The notes: a model not told the origin generated them from the sequence alone. Shown: positions 1 to 10,206, counted from the first letter of the stretch. The stretch is 64,000 nucleotides of DNA from JAKITW01 sp041598875 (GCA_041598875.1 JBFHXP010000002.1:1-64000); one strand, 5' to 3'. A program made the numbers and translations.

Positions 1-1
1 G

Positions 2-511
2 ACCGCCAATGTCGGGGAAATCGACCAGCAACTCTGTCTTGAAGCGGGAATGAACGCGGTCCTGATAAAACCCCTGCGCCGCAAAAGTTTTCTTGAAACC
101 GTAAACCAGTGGATCAATCGCGCTTCCCCGGGGGAGGACTCCCGGAAAGATGAACCCAGGGCCGATTCTCCGTCAATTCCCATTGACTATGACAGGGCGC
201 TGGAGGAATTCCTCGGCGACCGGATCTTTCTCGACACGATTTTAACGGGATTTGTTGCCACGGCAGAGGAACAGCTGAAAAAAATAAACCGTTCCCTGAT
301 TGAATCAGACCTGGAAGCCATCAGAAAGGAGGCGCATGCGATCAAGGGGGGAGCCGCAAATCTGGTAGCCATGCCCCTTTCCGAGGCTGCCAGCCATGCA
401 GAGATCCTCGCCAGGGAAAAGAATACCGAGGAACTCACAAAGGCTGTAGAAAAAATGACAGTTGAATTTGACAGGTTTCGCCGGTATCTTGAAGGGCGAA
501 AGATCCCATAA
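2..511 (+). CDS. Hybrid sensor kinase, C-terminal part (receiver tail plus Hpt domain), partial
   Basis: The reading frame is open from base 2, so the gene starts upstream of the window. The first ~35 residues are the end of a receiver domain: the LIKPL segment holds the conserved Lys-Pro near the last strand. After an acidic, Ser/Pro-rich linker comes an Hpt domain of about 100 residues whose motif HAIKGGAANL carries the phospho-accepting histidine. This fits the C-terminus of a phosphorelay kinase that hands phosphate to a separate regulator. A CheY-like gene begins 20 bases after the stop and is the obvious partner. An ATG at 50 could be mistaken for a start but lies inside the receiver fold. 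Confidence 0.82.
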   Translation, partial: TANVGEIDQQLCLEAGMNAVLIKPLRRKSFLETVNQWINRASPGEDSRKDEPRADSPSIPIDYDRALEEFLGDRIFLDTILTGFVATAEEQLKKINRSLIESDLEAIRKEAHAIKGGAANLVAMPLSEAASHAEILAREKNTEELTKAVEKMTVEFDRFRRYLEGRKIP

Positions 512-531
512 ACACACACGAGGTACGTCTA

Positions 532-957
532 ATGAAAATACTGGTTGTAGACGATGAATTTGTCAGCCTCAACAAACTTACCCTTCTCTTAACCGCCTAC
601 GGCGACTGTACCGGCGCAACCAATGGCGAACAGGCCCTGGATATGTTTATTGCCGCCCAGGAGGCCAAGGCCCCCTATGACCTCATCACCATGGATATTG
701 ACATGCCGGGGATGAGTGGCCAGGAAGTGGTTGAGAAAATCCGGCGCTGGGAGCTGGACCATGGAATCTCCTCGGCAAAGGATGAGGCAAAGATTCTCAT
801 GGTCACCGCAATGACCGATGGCAAGAACATCATGTCATCCTTCCGCCGGGGATGTGAGGGCTATATCACCAAGCCGTTTGACAACGGCAGAATCGAGCAG
901 GCCCTCCACGACCTGGGATTTTCCAAACTGCCGAAGAAGGAGCTGTTTACCCTTTAA
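532..957 (+). CDS. Single-domain response regulator (CheY-like)
   Basis: A 141-residue stand-alone receiver domain with no output domain. All active-site residues are visible: the acidic pair in LVVDDE, the phospho-acceptor Asp in ITMDIDMPG, the Thr in MVTAMTD and the Lys in ITKPFD. It follows the Hpt-bearing kinase by 20 bases and probably receives phosphate from it. With no DNA-binding or enzymatic domain, its target must be a protein. The last 11 bases overlap the 3' end of typA on the other strand, so the two transcripts are convergent. Confidence 0.9.
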   Translation: MKILVVDDEFVSLNKLTLLLTAYGDCTGATNGEQALDMFIAAQEAKAPYDLITMDIDMPGMSGQEVVEKIRRWELDHGISSAKDEAKILMVTAMTDGKNIMSSFRRGCEGYITKPFDNGRIEQALHDLGFSKLPKKELFTL

Positions 958-2728
958 GGACCTTCTTCCGCAACCTGATCGAAAGTGGGGTCACCTCCAC
1001 CAGCTCATCGTCATTGATATAGGCGATGCAGTCCTCCAGGGTCATGGCCACCGGCGGAGTGAGAACCACGTTCTCATCAGATCCCGACGCCCGCATATTG
1101 GTCAGTTTCTTGCCCTTTGCCGGGTTGACCACCATGTCGCTGGCCCTGGAATTTTCACCTATGATCTGCCCGGTATACACCTTTATTCCCGCTCCGAGAA
1201 AGAGCCTCCCCCGTTCCTGGAGGTTGAAAAGGGCATAGGCCACGGTGGTGCAGGACTCCATGGCCAGCAACACCCCGTTGGAGCGGTTTTTTATTTCTCC
1301 GGCATGGGGACCATACTCGGCAAAGACATAATTCATGATGCCCAGCCCCTTGGTATCGGTCATAAAGTCCGAACGAAAACCGAGAAGCCCCCGGGTAGGG
1401 ACCTTATAGACCAGGCGGACCATCCCGTTCTCCTGGTACATTTCCATCAATTGCCCTTTCAGGTTACCCAGTTTCTCAATAACCGCGCCCTTGTACTTGT
1501 CATCAACATCAATGGTCAACTCTTCGTAAGGTTCCAGTTGCTGGCCATTCTCCTCCTTCATGATCACCTGGGGCCGGGTAACCTGGAGTTCATACCCCTC
1601 CCGCCGCATCTTTTCGATTAAAATGGAGAGATGCAGCTCGCCTCGGCCCGAAACCCTGTATCCCACCGCATCGGCAAGGGGTTCGACCTTCAGGGCGACA
1701 TCGGAAAGGGTTTCCCGGCGCAGACGTTCCTCCAGATGCCTGGAGGTGACAAATTTCCCCTCGGTACCGGCAAATGGCGAATCATTGGGGATAAAATTCA
1801 TCGAGATGGTCGGCGGATCGATTTCAATAATCGGCAGCGGCTTGGGGTTCTGGGGGTCGGTGAAGGTCACGCCCACGGTGACGTCATCCATCCCCGCCAC
1901 GGCCACGATCTCACCAACACCGGCCTGATCAATTGACACCTTCTGATCGCATTCAAAGCGGAAAAGCTTTGAGATGCGAACCGGAACCACCGTACCGTCG
2001 CGTTTGGCCACGACCACATTCTTATTGATATTCAAGGTGCCGTTGACCACCTTGCCGATACCAAGGCGGCCGAGATAGGGGGAGTAGTCTATGGTGTTGA
2101 CCTGCATCTGCAGCGGCGCATCCGATTCCCCTGAAGGGGGGGGAATATAGTCAATAATTTTTCTGGAAAGAGGCTCCATGGTGGTACCGGTATCTCCGGG
2201 ATTATCCAAGGCGTAACCAGCCTTTGCAGAGGCATAAACAACCGGAAAATCAAGAATTTCATCCGGCGCATTGAGCTTGACAAAAAGGTCGAAAACCTGA
2301 TCAACGGCCCAGGCCGGACGCGCCGCGGGCTTATCTATCTTGTTTATGACCACAATGACCGGCAGGGAGAGGGCCAGGGCCTTTTTGAGAACAAAATAGG
2401 TCTGGGGCATGGGGCCTTCCTGGGCATCGACAAGGAGCAGGCAGCCGTCCGCCATCCGCAGGACCCGTTCCACCTGGCCGCCGAAATCGGCATGGCCCGG
2501 GGTGTCGATGATATTGACCCAGTACTCCTGATAGCGGTAGGACCCGTTTTTTGCGGAAATGGTAATTCCCCGCTCCCGCTCAAGATCCATGGAATCCATG
2601 AGCCGTTCCGCCACCACCTGATTATCACGGAAGATGCCGCTCTGCTTGAAAAGTTCATCCACCAGAGTGGTCTTGCCATGGTCAACGTGGGCGATGATCG
2701 CAACGTTTCTGATCGTATTTTTGTCCAT
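947..2728 (-). CDS. typA: Ribosome-associated GTPase TypA/BipA
   Basis: A 593-residue translational GTPase of normal family length. The N-terminal G domain has P-loop AHVDHGKTT (residues ~14-22), G3 DTPGHADF and G4 NKIDKP, followed by the EF-G-like domain II and the BipA C-terminal region (GLLGFRSDFMTDTKG). TypA binds 70S/30S ribosomes and supports ribosome assembly and translation under stress. The start ATG has only a weak ribosome-binding site. It lies 106 bases downstream of mfd on the same strand; that gap holds a short palindrome (CTGGAATTTCCAG) but no clear terminator. Confidence 0.97.
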   Translation of the reverse strand: MDKNTIRNVAIIAHVDHGKTTLVDELFKQSGIFRDNQVVAERLMDSMDLERERGITISAKNGSYRYQEYWVNIIDTPGHADFGGQVERVLRMADGCLLLVDAQEGPMPQTYFVLKKALALSLPVIVVINKIDKPAARPAWAVDQVFDLFVKLNAPDEILDFPVVYASAKAGYALDNPGDTGTTMEPLSRKIIDYIPPPSGESDAPLQMQVNTIDYSPYLGRLGIGKVVNGTLNINKNVVVAKRDGTVVPVRISKLFRFECDQKVSIDQAGVGEIVAVAGMDDVTVGVTFTDPQNPKPLPIIEIDPPTISMNFIPNDSPFAGTEGKFVTSRHLEERLRRETLSDVALKVEPLADAVGYRVSGRGELHLSILIEKMRREGYELQVTRPQVIMKEENGQQLEPYEELTIDVDDKYKGAVIEKLGNLKGQLMEMYQENGMVRLVYKVPTRGLLGFRSDFMTDTKGLGIMNYVFAEYGPHAGEIKNRSNGVLLAMESCTTVAYALFNLQERGRLFLGAGIKVYTGQIIGENSRASDMVVNPAKGKKLTNMRASGSDENVVLTPPVAMTLEDCIAYINDDELVEVTPLSIRLRKKVLKG

Positions 2729-2834
2729 TAAAGTATGTTCTCAATAAAAATTTTACGCACTGCCGATTACCTGGAATTTCCAGAGGGAAAGCCGCGTAGT
2801 TTAAACGGTTTTACACAGAAAGGCAAGGAAGATG

Positions 2835-5800
2835 TTATTGATTCAAGAATCGGAGGATTTCGGAGGCCGCGGTAATGATCCCCATCGGGTCGTTGTTTTT
2901 TTCCGGCAACTGGGCAATCAGCCGGGAGTCGGGGGTAAAGCGGATGGAATGGCGGGAGGAGCGGATCAGGCCAAGCACCTTTTCCGGGGAGACCGGGGTG
3001 TCGGCATGAAAGGTAAAAACCAGGGAGTCTCGCCCCTGTTCAAGTTTTGTGATCAGCAGTTTTTTCAGTTCCAGTTTCACGGCCATGATCCTGAGGAGAA
3101 GCACGGTCTGGCCGGGCAGTTCACCGTAGCGTTCTCGTAACTCACTGGCAAAATCATCAAGCTCCTCCCCGGAGGCAAGGACTGCGATCCGGCGGTAGGC
3201 AATATACCGCTGGTCATTATCAGGGATATACTCTGCCGGGATGTGCGCTGATATCCGGAGATTGATTTCCGGCTCGATCTCTTCCTCCACCTCCGCCGGG
3301 AGGGTTCCCTTTTCCTTGAGATCCTTCACCGTCTTCTGGAGCAGATCAAGGTAGAGATCATACCCTACGGCAGCAATGTGGCCGCTCTGGGAAATTCCCA
3401 GGATATTGCCTCCGCCCCGGATCTGCAAATCGTTCAAGGCAAGCTTGAAACCGCCGCCCAGATCACCGCAGTCCATCAGCGCCCGCAACCGCTCCTTGGC
3501 CTCCTTGCCCAAGAGTTCCATGGACGGCACCAGAAGATAGGCGTAAGACTGTTCGTTTCCCCGTCCAACCCTGCCGCGCAGCTGATAAATATCGGCAAGG
3601 CCCAGGCGGTCGGCCCGGCTGATGATAATTGTGTTGGCATTGGTAATATCAAGCCCCGACTCAATGATGGTGGTGCAGACCAGAACATCTACCTTCTGGC
3701 TGACAAAACCGACCATGATCTCTTCGAGCTCCTTGCCCGCCATCTGCCCATGGGCCACCGCCACCCGTGCGGCAGGAACCAGGGAGGTGATTTTTTCGGC
3801 AACCTGATGGATGGAACGCACCCGGTTATGGACAAAAAAGACCTGCCCGCCCCGCTGCAACTCCCTGACCACCGCCTCCTTGATAACAAGATCATCGTGC
3901 TGGGCAACAAAGGTGAGTATCTTGCGGCGATGCTCCGGCGCGGTATCGATCACCGAAAGATCCCTGATCCCGAGAAGAGACATCTGCAGGGTCCGCGGAA
4001 TCGGGGTGGCGGTCAGGGTGAGAACGTCAACACCCTGACGGAATTTTTTAATCTTTTCCTTGTGACTCACCCCGAACCGATGCTCCTCGTCAATGATAAG
4101 CAGGCCGAGATTTTTAAAGGAAATGTCCTTGGAGAGGAGACGGTGGGTGCCAATAATGATATCGACCTTGCCCTCGCTCAACCCATTTATGATTCGCTGC
4201 TGTTCAGCCCGGGACCGGAACCGGTTGACGCAGGCCACGGTTACCGGCAGCCCCTCAAGCCTCTCCCGGAAGGTGGTCGCATGCTGCTCGGCAAGGACAG
4301 TGGTGGGAACGAGAATCGCCACCTGGCAGCCATCCTCGACCACCTTGAACGCCGCACGAATCGCTACCTCGGTTTTTCCATAGGCAACATCACCGCAGAC
4401 CAGTCGATCCATCGGCTTGTCCGAGGCAAGTCCGGCCAGAACCTCCTGGATCGCCCGGTTCTGCCCAGGGGTCTCATCATACTGAAAGGACTCTTCAAGC
4501 TCCCGGTACAGGTCACCGGGGGGGGAGAAGGCGCGGCCGCGACGAACTTCCCGCGCAGCGTATAACTTCAGCAGATCCTGGGCCACGGCCCAGACCGCCT
4601 CCTTTACCTTCTTCTTGGCCAGGGACCAGGCATGACCACCCAGCCGGTCGATCTTCGGCATCTTGTCGGCCAGTCCCTGATACTTGCTCACCACATTAAT
4701 CCGATCAACCGGCACATAGAGGCGGTCACCGTCCTGATAGGTAACCAGGAGAAAGTCATTGGTCATTCCCTGGAGATCAAGGGAGACGAGCCCCTCATAG
4801 ACACCCAGGCCGTGGTCACGGTGGACCACCACGTCGCCAAGCGAAAGCTCCTCGAAACGAACCCCCTGCGCCGGGGCCTTGGTCTTCTTTCCCCTGGCGC
4901 CTCGGGAACCTATTCGCCGGTTCCCGAAAAGCTCAACCTCCGAAAGAACATGAAGGGCGCGGTCATTAAAATCAAACCCCTGGGCAAGAGGGGTATCGTA
5001 AATGGTCAGGACCCGAGGGACCGCACTGGCGCCTTCCCGGTCCCGGTATGGTGCCTTTGCCATGGCAATCTCAATTGCAAAAGGCTCCATGAGTTCTGCA
5101 ATCTGACCCGCATGCCGCGGGGACCGACAGGTCATGACCACCGAGTCACCCCGGTCGAGCCAGGTGGAAATCCTCTCGGCAAGGGGCCGGAGCAGGCCAT
5201 GCTCCTTTCTCTTTAAATCCAGTTCCTGCTTGAGCAGCCGATGATCCTCCATCTCCACGTCAAACCGGGCACCGGTAGCCATCTCCGGATCGGCAATATC
5301 ATAGAGACCCACCCTGGCAAGGGTGTCCATCATCTCTTTCAGCCCCTGGGGGGAAAGAAAAAGGGCATGGGGGGAAAAAACCGGGGTGCCGAGGATTACC
5401 GCCTCCTGAAAATTGGCGGTTATTCGTTCCCAGGCCAGCGCGAGGCTCCGGGAAATTTCCGGCGGGTCGGCGAGCAGCAGCAGGGTGTCGGTGGCAAAAT
5501 AATCAAGGGGAGTGGAGAGGGCGGGATAAAACAGGGGCAGGAGAAATTCTATCCCCGGGAAATGCCTGCCGGCCTCAATCCGTTCAATAATCTCACGGGC
5601 CTTGGCCCCCTGCCAGTTTTCTGCGTCACGGGGTGCCCGTATTCGACGAGAAAAATCTGCCCGGTCAGGATCATCCTGACCAGGAAAGAGGATAGTGCAG
5701 GCCGGCAGCAGCACCACCTCTTCAAGATGCTCAAGGGAGCGCTGCGAAATCGGGTCAAAGGTACGGATGGACTCCACCAGGTCGCCAAAAAAATCAACCC

Positions 5801-6338
5801 GGACCGGAGCGGCGAACCCCGGAGGGAAAACATCCACAATTCCGCCACGGACACTGAACTCGCCAACGGCCTGAACCAGGGAAACCGACTCATAGCCCGC
5901 GGCGGCAAGCCTGCGGGACAACTCCTGCTGATCCACCTCTTCATTGCGGATGAGAAGCTCGGCCGAGGCGGCAAGTCGTGCCTTGGGCAGGACCCGCCTT
6001 AAAAGCGCCTCCGCCGAGGCAACAACAATGATCTTGATGTCCGAGGTAAGGGCCTGGTAGAGGGCGGAAAGGCGGGCCGCCACCGTGGACGGGTCGGGCG
6101 AAAGGGGAATATACGGGGGGATATCGTAGGCAGGATAGCGGACTATCGGGATATCGGTGAAAAAGCCGAGATCCTGCTCCAGGACCTCGGCCATGTGTTC
6201 ATTGGCGGCAACGCAGAGGACAAGGCGCTGTGACGCTTTTTCCGCGGCCCGGGCCGCGACCATGGCAAAACCGCTGCCGCGGAGACCGATCAGTGTACAG
6301 TTCTGACCTGCGGCCAGTGGAGCGCATACCTTGTCCAT
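2835..6338 (-). CDS. mfd: Transcription-repair coupling factor Mfd
   Basis: A full-length 1167-residue Mfd. The order is a UvrB-like damage module (residues ~1-350), an RNA polymerase interaction domain beginning near VVHRDHGLGVYEG, a superfamily 2 translocase with Walker A GDVAYGKTE, the DEEH box and TATPIPRT, and a C-terminal TRCF domain. The protein pushes stalled RNA polymerase off DNA and recruits UvrA for strand-specific repair. Walker A has Ala where GDVGYGKTE is usual, which is conservative. It follows bamA by 36 bases on the same strand, so the two are probably co-transcribed. Confidence 0.97.
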   Translation of the reverse strand: MDKVCAPLAAGQNCTLIGLRGSGFAMVAARAAEKASQRLVLCVAANEHMAEVLEQDLGFFTDIPIVRYPAYDIPPYIPLSPDPSTVAARLSALYQALTSDIKIIVVASAEALLRRVLPKARLAASAELLIRNEEVDQQELSRRLAAAGYESVSLVQAVGEFSVRGGIVDVFPPGFAAPVRVDFFGDLVESIRTFDPISQRSLEHLEEVVLLPACTILFPGQDDPDRADFSRRIRAPRDAENWQGAKAREIIERIEAGRHFPGIEFLLPLFYPALSTPLDYFATDTLLLLADPPEISRSLALAWERITANFQEAVILGTPVFSPHALFLSPQGLKEMMDTLARVGLYDIADPEMATGARFDVEMEDHRLLKQELDLKRKEHGLLRPLAERISTWLDRGDSVVMTCRSPRHAGQIAELMEPFAIEIAMAKAPYRDREGASAVPRVLTIYDTPLAQGFDFNDRALHVLSEVELFGNRRIGSRGARGKKTKAPAQGVRFEELSLGDVVVHRDHGLGVYEGLVSLDLQGMTNDFLLVTYQDGDRLYVPVDRINVVSKYQGLADKMPKIDRLGGHAWSLAKKKVKEAVWAVAQDLLKLYAAREVRRGRAFSPPGDLYRELEESFQYDETPGQNRAIQEVLAGLASDKPMDRLVCGDVAYGKTEVAIRAAFKVVEDGCQVAILVPTTVLAEQHATTFRERLEGLPVTVACVNRFRSRAEQQRIINGLSEGKVDIIIGTHRLLSKDISFKNLGLLIIDEEHRFGVSHKEKIKKFRQGVDVLTLTATPIPRTLQMSLLGIRDLSVIDTAPEHRRKILTFVAQHDDLVIKEAVVRELQRGGQVFFVHNRVRSIHQVAEKITSLVPAARVAVAHGQMAGKELEEIMVGFVSQKVDVLVCTTIIESGLDITNANTIIISRADRLGLADIYQLRGRVGRGNEQSYAYLLVPSMELLGKEAKERLRALMDCGDLGGGFKLALNDLQIRGGGNILGISQSGHIAAVGYDLYLDLLQKTVKDLKEKGTLPAEVEEEIEPEINLRISAHIPAEYIPDNDQRYIAYRRIAVLASGEELDDFASELRERYGELPGQTVLLLRIMAVKLELKKLLITKLEQGRDSLVFTFHADTPVSPEKVLGLIRSSRHSIRFTPDSRLIAQLPEKNNDPMGIITAASEILRFLNQ

Positions 6339-6374
6339 GAAAAAGAAGCGGGTCGCATGATCCGCCTTAATAGA

Positions 6375-9095
6375 TCAGAAGGAACCACCGATACTGAAAT
6401 CCCAGTTGTTGGTCTCGTCATCCGGGTCAGGATCTATAACATACCCCCACTCGAGACGGAGGGGGCCCATGGGAGAAATCCAGCGGAATCCACCGCCCAC
6501 ACTCTTCTTGATCTTGTCCATCTCCCAACCATTATCATAGACGTTACCGGCATCAAAGAACACGACCCCTTTCAGACCGGCATCGGCGACCAGAGGAAAA
6601 ATCCACTCGGTGTTGGTGTACCACATCTTGCGCCCGCCGATCCGCTCCTTGGTGGCCGGATCCTGGGGGCTGATCCTTCCCGAGGAAAAGCCCCGGATAT
6701 TGTTGATTCCGCCAAGATAATATTTCTCAAAAACCGGCAATTTGCCATCTTTCTGGCTGGATACCTGGCCCGCTGATCCCTTGACGTGAAACGTGGTCTT
6801 CCAGAAGATGGGAAAATACCAGTTTGAAACAAGCTCGGTCTTGGTGTACGCGCTGTCTCCGCCCAGCGGCCCACCGGCATAGGTCAAGCCAATGGAGTTG
6901 ACCGACCCCTTTCCAGGATCGATCGCCTTGTCAACGGTTCTCCGGCTCAGGGACCAATTGGTATAGCTGGTCACATGGATATCCATCGACTCGCGGATGA
7001 TCTGCGACGCGGTGGGACTGACATTGGTCAGATCGGCATCGTCATAGCCGTAGCCAAAGCCCAGAACCCACTTTCTCCAGATCGGGTAGCCGAAATTGAT
7101 CGAACCGCCATATGATTCCTTTGAATAATCGTCGTAATCACTTTCCCAATTATAGAGATTGATACTGCCCATAAGCTTGGTGTCGGCGATCCGGGGCTCG
7201 GTGAAACCGAGATTAAACTTGGTCTGACTGCTGCTGACGTTGGCGTTCAGGGACAGCCTCTGGCCGCGGCCCAGGAAGTTGTTCTGGCTGATCTCGGCCA
7301 TGAACATCAGATTTTCAATGGAACTGTATCCCGCGCCCACGCTGAACGATCCGGTGGGTTTTTCCTTAACCTTGACGCTCATATCCATTTTCGCGGGGTC
7401 TTCGGTCTGTTCAGGCGTAATATTGATATCCTCAAAAAAATCGAGCGCCTGGAGGCGATCGTGGCTTTCGCGCAAGGCCTTGGAGTTGAAGACCTCGCCT
7501 TCGTGCACCTCGAGCTGGCGCCGGATAACCTTATCGCGGGTCCGGGTATTGCCGGAAATGGCGATCCGCTCGATATTGACCAGAATCCCCTTGTCGATGT
7601 TGAACACGATATCAACCCGCTTCTCAGCATCGTTTTCAGTGACAGAAGGTGAAACCTCGGCGTAGGCATATCCTTTTTCCGAATAGTAGTCGGTCAGACC
7701 AAGGATATCCTCCCGGAGGATGCTCCGGCTCAGATACTCTTCATTCTTGAGCTTGAGTGTATTGAGGAGAATGGCCTCCTCCTCGATAAGGTCGCCGGCC
7801 AGATCTATTGAGCCGACACGATAGCGATCCCCTTCAAATATATTAAAGGTGACATAGAGCCATTTTCCTTCCTGGACGACCTCGGGCTCGCCGACCCGGG
7901 CCTTGATATATCCCTTGTTATGGTAAAACGCAGTAAGCCTGGCCACGTCATACTCAAGAACCTCTTTTTTCAACACCCCCGAGTCGGTGAGCCACGAGAG
8001 CATGCCCTTTTCCGAGGTCTGAATCATCTTCTTCAACTGCCGGGGGGTAAAGCTCTTGTTGCCGGCAAAACGAACCTCTTTGGTATATATCTTCTGCCCC
8101 TCGACAATGTTGAAAATGACGTCCACACGGTCCTTTTTCAACTCGGTAAGTTCGGTGGTCACCTCGGTGTTATAAAAACCCTCTTCCTTGTACAGGGATT
8201 TTATATTGGCGGCGGCCTCCTTGATCTTGTTGGGATTGACAATGGTATTGGCATTGATGGAAATAGCCCCGCGCACCTTGTCCTCTTTCAGTTCATCGGT
8301 TCCCTTGAGCAGGACCTGGCCGATAAGCGGTTTTTCAGTGACCTCAAAGATCACCTGCTTACCGTCCTTTGAATCGGCAACCTTGATCCGCACGTCATCA
8401 AAATAGCCCATTTTAAAGACATTCTTCAGATCCTGCTGCAAGCGGGAAGGCTCATACACATCGCCTTTCTTGCTTTTTATCTGATGCCTGATGGCTCCGG
8501 AATCAATCCGGGCGTTGCCCTGGGGAGTAATGCTTGCGATGAGAAACTCTTTGCCGACATGGGTCAGGACCTGGCCTACCAGGGAGTTCAACCCTTCATT
8601 TAATTTGGCGGGATCACTGACCTCGATGAAAAAAAAGGTGGGAGCCGAGGGGTCGGCCAGGTCGTACACCTTGAGGTCTATGCTCCGCAGCTGCCCAAGC
8701 TGGGTCAGACTGCCGGCAACAATATAATCAGCGCCCGCCAGGTCCACCGCGCGCAGATCCTCTTCCGGCGGGGGCCAGGTCCCCTGGTAATCAAACAATT
8801 TCTCGGCCTCGGCCCTGTCAAGAAGCCGGATGGTCTTTTGGAACGCCTCGGATCCGGAGACTGTTTCAGCCAGGGATGAATCTGTCTGGACGGTCACCTG
8901 ATCACGCTCCCCGGAGGTATTTATTTTCAAGGGAAGTAAAACCGTGTTATACCGTGATGCTGCCTGAGCGCTGGAAACCGCAGAGGCACAAATCAGAAAA
9001 AAAAGAATAAAGAACACGCCAGGGGAAAGCTTATGGGCGCCTCTCCGTGCGGGCACGGGTTTGCTGTGGGGCGAAAAGGATCGAAGCTGTTTCAT
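6375..9095 (-). CDS. bamA: Outer-membrane assembly factor BamA with an N-terminal extra domain
   Basis: The beta-barrel insertase of the outer membrane. Starting at the ATG at 9095 gives 906 residues; a possible start at 9101 sits only one base from the AAAAAGG ribosome-binding site, while 9095 has a good spacing. A signal peptide with a hydrophobic stretch (GVFFILFFLICASA) ends near AQA. Residues ~46-180 form an extra alpha/beta domain resembling TolB-N/CsgG-type folds (LAGADYIVAGSL). POTRA repeats follow from ~183, then the surface-antigen barrel, with the conserved RGF element (NIRGFSSGR) and a terminal Phe. Typical BamA is about 750-810 residues, so the extension is real extra length. Confidence 0.93.
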   Translation of the reverse strand: MKQLRSFSPHSKPVPARRGAHKLSPGVFFILFFLICASAVSSAQAASRYNTVLLPLKINTSGERDQVTVQTDSSLAETVSGSEAFQKTIRLLDRAEAEKLFDYQGTWPPPEEDLRAVDLAGADYIVAGSLTQLGQLRSIDLKVYDLADPSAPTFFFIEVSDPAKLNEGLNSLVGQVLTHVGKEFLIASITPQGNARIDSGAIRHQIKSKKGDVYEPSRLQQDLKNVFKMGYFDDVRIKVADSKDGKQVIFEVTEKPLIGQVLLKGTDELKEDKVRGAISINANTIVNPNKIKEAAANIKSLYKEEGFYNTEVTTELTELKKDRVDVIFNIVEGQKIYTKEVRFAGNKSFTPRQLKKMIQTSEKGMLSWLTDSGVLKKEVLEYDVARLTAFYHNKGYIKARVGEPEVVQEGKWLYVTFNIFEGDRYRVGSIDLAGDLIEEEAILLNTLKLKNEEYLSRSILREDILGLTDYYSEKGYAYAEVSPSVTENDAEKRVDIVFNIDKGILVNIERIAISGNTRTRDKVIRRQLEVHEGEVFNSKALRESHDRLQALDFFEDINITPEQTEDPAKMDMSVKVKEKPTGSFSVGAGYSSIENLMFMAEISQNNFLGRGQRLSLNANVSSSQTKFNLGFTEPRIADTKLMGSINLYNWESDYDDYSKESYGGSINFGYPIWRKWVLGFGYGYDDADLTNVSPTASQIIRESMDIHVTSYTNWSLSRRTVDKAIDPGKGSVNSIGLTYAGGPLGGDSAYTKTELVSNWYFPIFWKTTFHVKGSAGQVSSQKDGKLPVFEKYYLGGINNIRGFSSGRISPQDPATKERIGGRKMWYTNTEWIFPLVADAGLKGVVFFDAGNVYDNGWEMDKIKKSVGGGFRWISPMGPLRLEWGYVIDPDPDDETNNWDFSIGGSF

Positions 9096-9101
9096 GAGCA
9101 T

Positions 9102-9450
9102 GCCTTTTTCATTAGAATTTCGATGGGTCGCAATCATGTTCTTAGTATGCCATTTAAAGAATTTCTGGAACGATTGTTGTCCAATAGCAGGACTGACAAC
9201 CGCTGTCAAGGAGCATTTTGGCTGCAAGGGACTTCACCCCGTTTGCGAAGCGTGTCGTGTCCGTGCGGTGAGTCATTTGTTCCGGACCGGCACACCTGCC
9301 CGTTTCAGTTCGGAAAAGGCCCTTGCCGGATGAAAACTATTTATGATGCATGGCAAATTCGCTTAATGTATAGTTGAAAACTCTGATTCATGCAAGATCC
9401 CACTTTAAAATCAGTTACCAAACTATGTGTAACCAAGGGAAAAAATACAG
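9102..9450. other. Divergent intergenic region between bamA and the ABC uptake genes
   Basis: These 349 bases separate two divergently transcribed units, so promoters for both must lie here. The left part includes the bamA ribosome-binding site. Open frames on the plus strand across 9033-9377 have no recognisable product and no ribosome-binding site. The last 110 bases before the transporter are AT-rich and plausible promoter DNA. I found no convincing Zur-type palindrome. Confidence 0.4.
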
Positions 9451-10206
9451 ATGATTGCGGTTGAAACCGACAACCTGTCCCTGAAACTGGGGGATAAAAC
9501 CGTACTCGACGACATCACCTGCCAGGTCCATGAAGGCGAATTTGTTGCCGTGCTTGGCCCCAATGGCGCGGGGAAATCTGTATTCCTCAAGCTTCTATTA
9601 GGAATTCTCACCCCCTCATCCGGTCATATCCGGATATGGGGGCGCGCCCCCCGTGACCTTCCATCGGAGTGGATCGGCTATGTCCCCCAGGCCAAAACCC
9701 ATGACCGATCCTTTCCTGCCATTGCCGTTGAACTTGTAATTACAGGGCTTTACCAGAGATGGCGAGGGTGGGCGTCTGCGCCGGAAAAACTGGCAGCCCG
9801 CGGGGCCCTGGCTCAACTTGGCGCCGAACATCTTGCCGATCGGCCGATTGGAATTCTTTCCGGCGGTGAGCTGCAACGGGTCTATCTCGCCCGCAGCCTA
9901 GTCCGAAAACCCCGCCTGATTCTGCTTGACGAACCCGTTACCGGAGTGGACAGCGTTGGTGAAAACGACTTCTACGAGGTACTGGAAGCGTATCGCAGAC
10001 AAAGCGGGGCAACGATTATCATGGTCACCCATGACTGGGAGGTGGCCTCGCGCCACGCATGCCACGTTCTCGTTCTGAACAGAAACCTGATCGGATTCGG
10101 TGCCCCTGCCGAGGTCCTCTGTTCAGACTGCCTGAAGCGGGCGTACGGAGTTTCGAGCACCACTCACCTCAGCTCCTGCCCCCGTCCGGAAGCGCATCAG
10201 CATTAG
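9451..10206 (+). CDS. znuC: ABC transporter ATPase, zinc/manganese uptake type (ZnuC-like)
   Basis: A 251-residue ATP-binding subunit with Walker A GPNGAGKS, signature LSGGELQRV, Walker B LILLDEP and switch histidine in VTHDW. The pairing with a ZnuB/MntB-type permease points to uptake of zinc or manganese. The C-terminal tail is rich in Cys and His (LCSDC near residue 223, SCPRPEAHQH at the end), which may sense or bind metal. No periplasmic binding-protein gene accompanies the pair here, so the substrate is inferred from family only. Confidence 0.82.
   Translation: MIAVETDNLSLKLGDKTVLDDITCQVHEGEFVAVLGPNGAGKSVFLKLLLGILTPSSGHIRIWGRAPRDLPSEWIGYVPQAKTHDRSFPAIAVELVITGLYQRWRGWASAPEKLAARGALAQLGAEHLADRPIGILSGGELQRVYLARSLVRKPRLILLDEPVTGVDSVGENDFYEVLEAYRRQSGATIIMVTHDWEVASRHACHVLVLNRNLIGFGAPAEVLCSDCLKRAYGVSSTTHLSSCPRPEAHQH

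Noticed and set aside
3378..4565. Long plus-strand open frame opposite mfd
   Set aside because: Low-complexity antisense shadow of a conserved gene; no family features.
9061..9333. Plus-strand 90-codon frame with several cysteines between bamA and the ABC genes
   Set aside because: No ribosome-binding site, overlaps the bamA start and signal peptide region, and no family resemblance.
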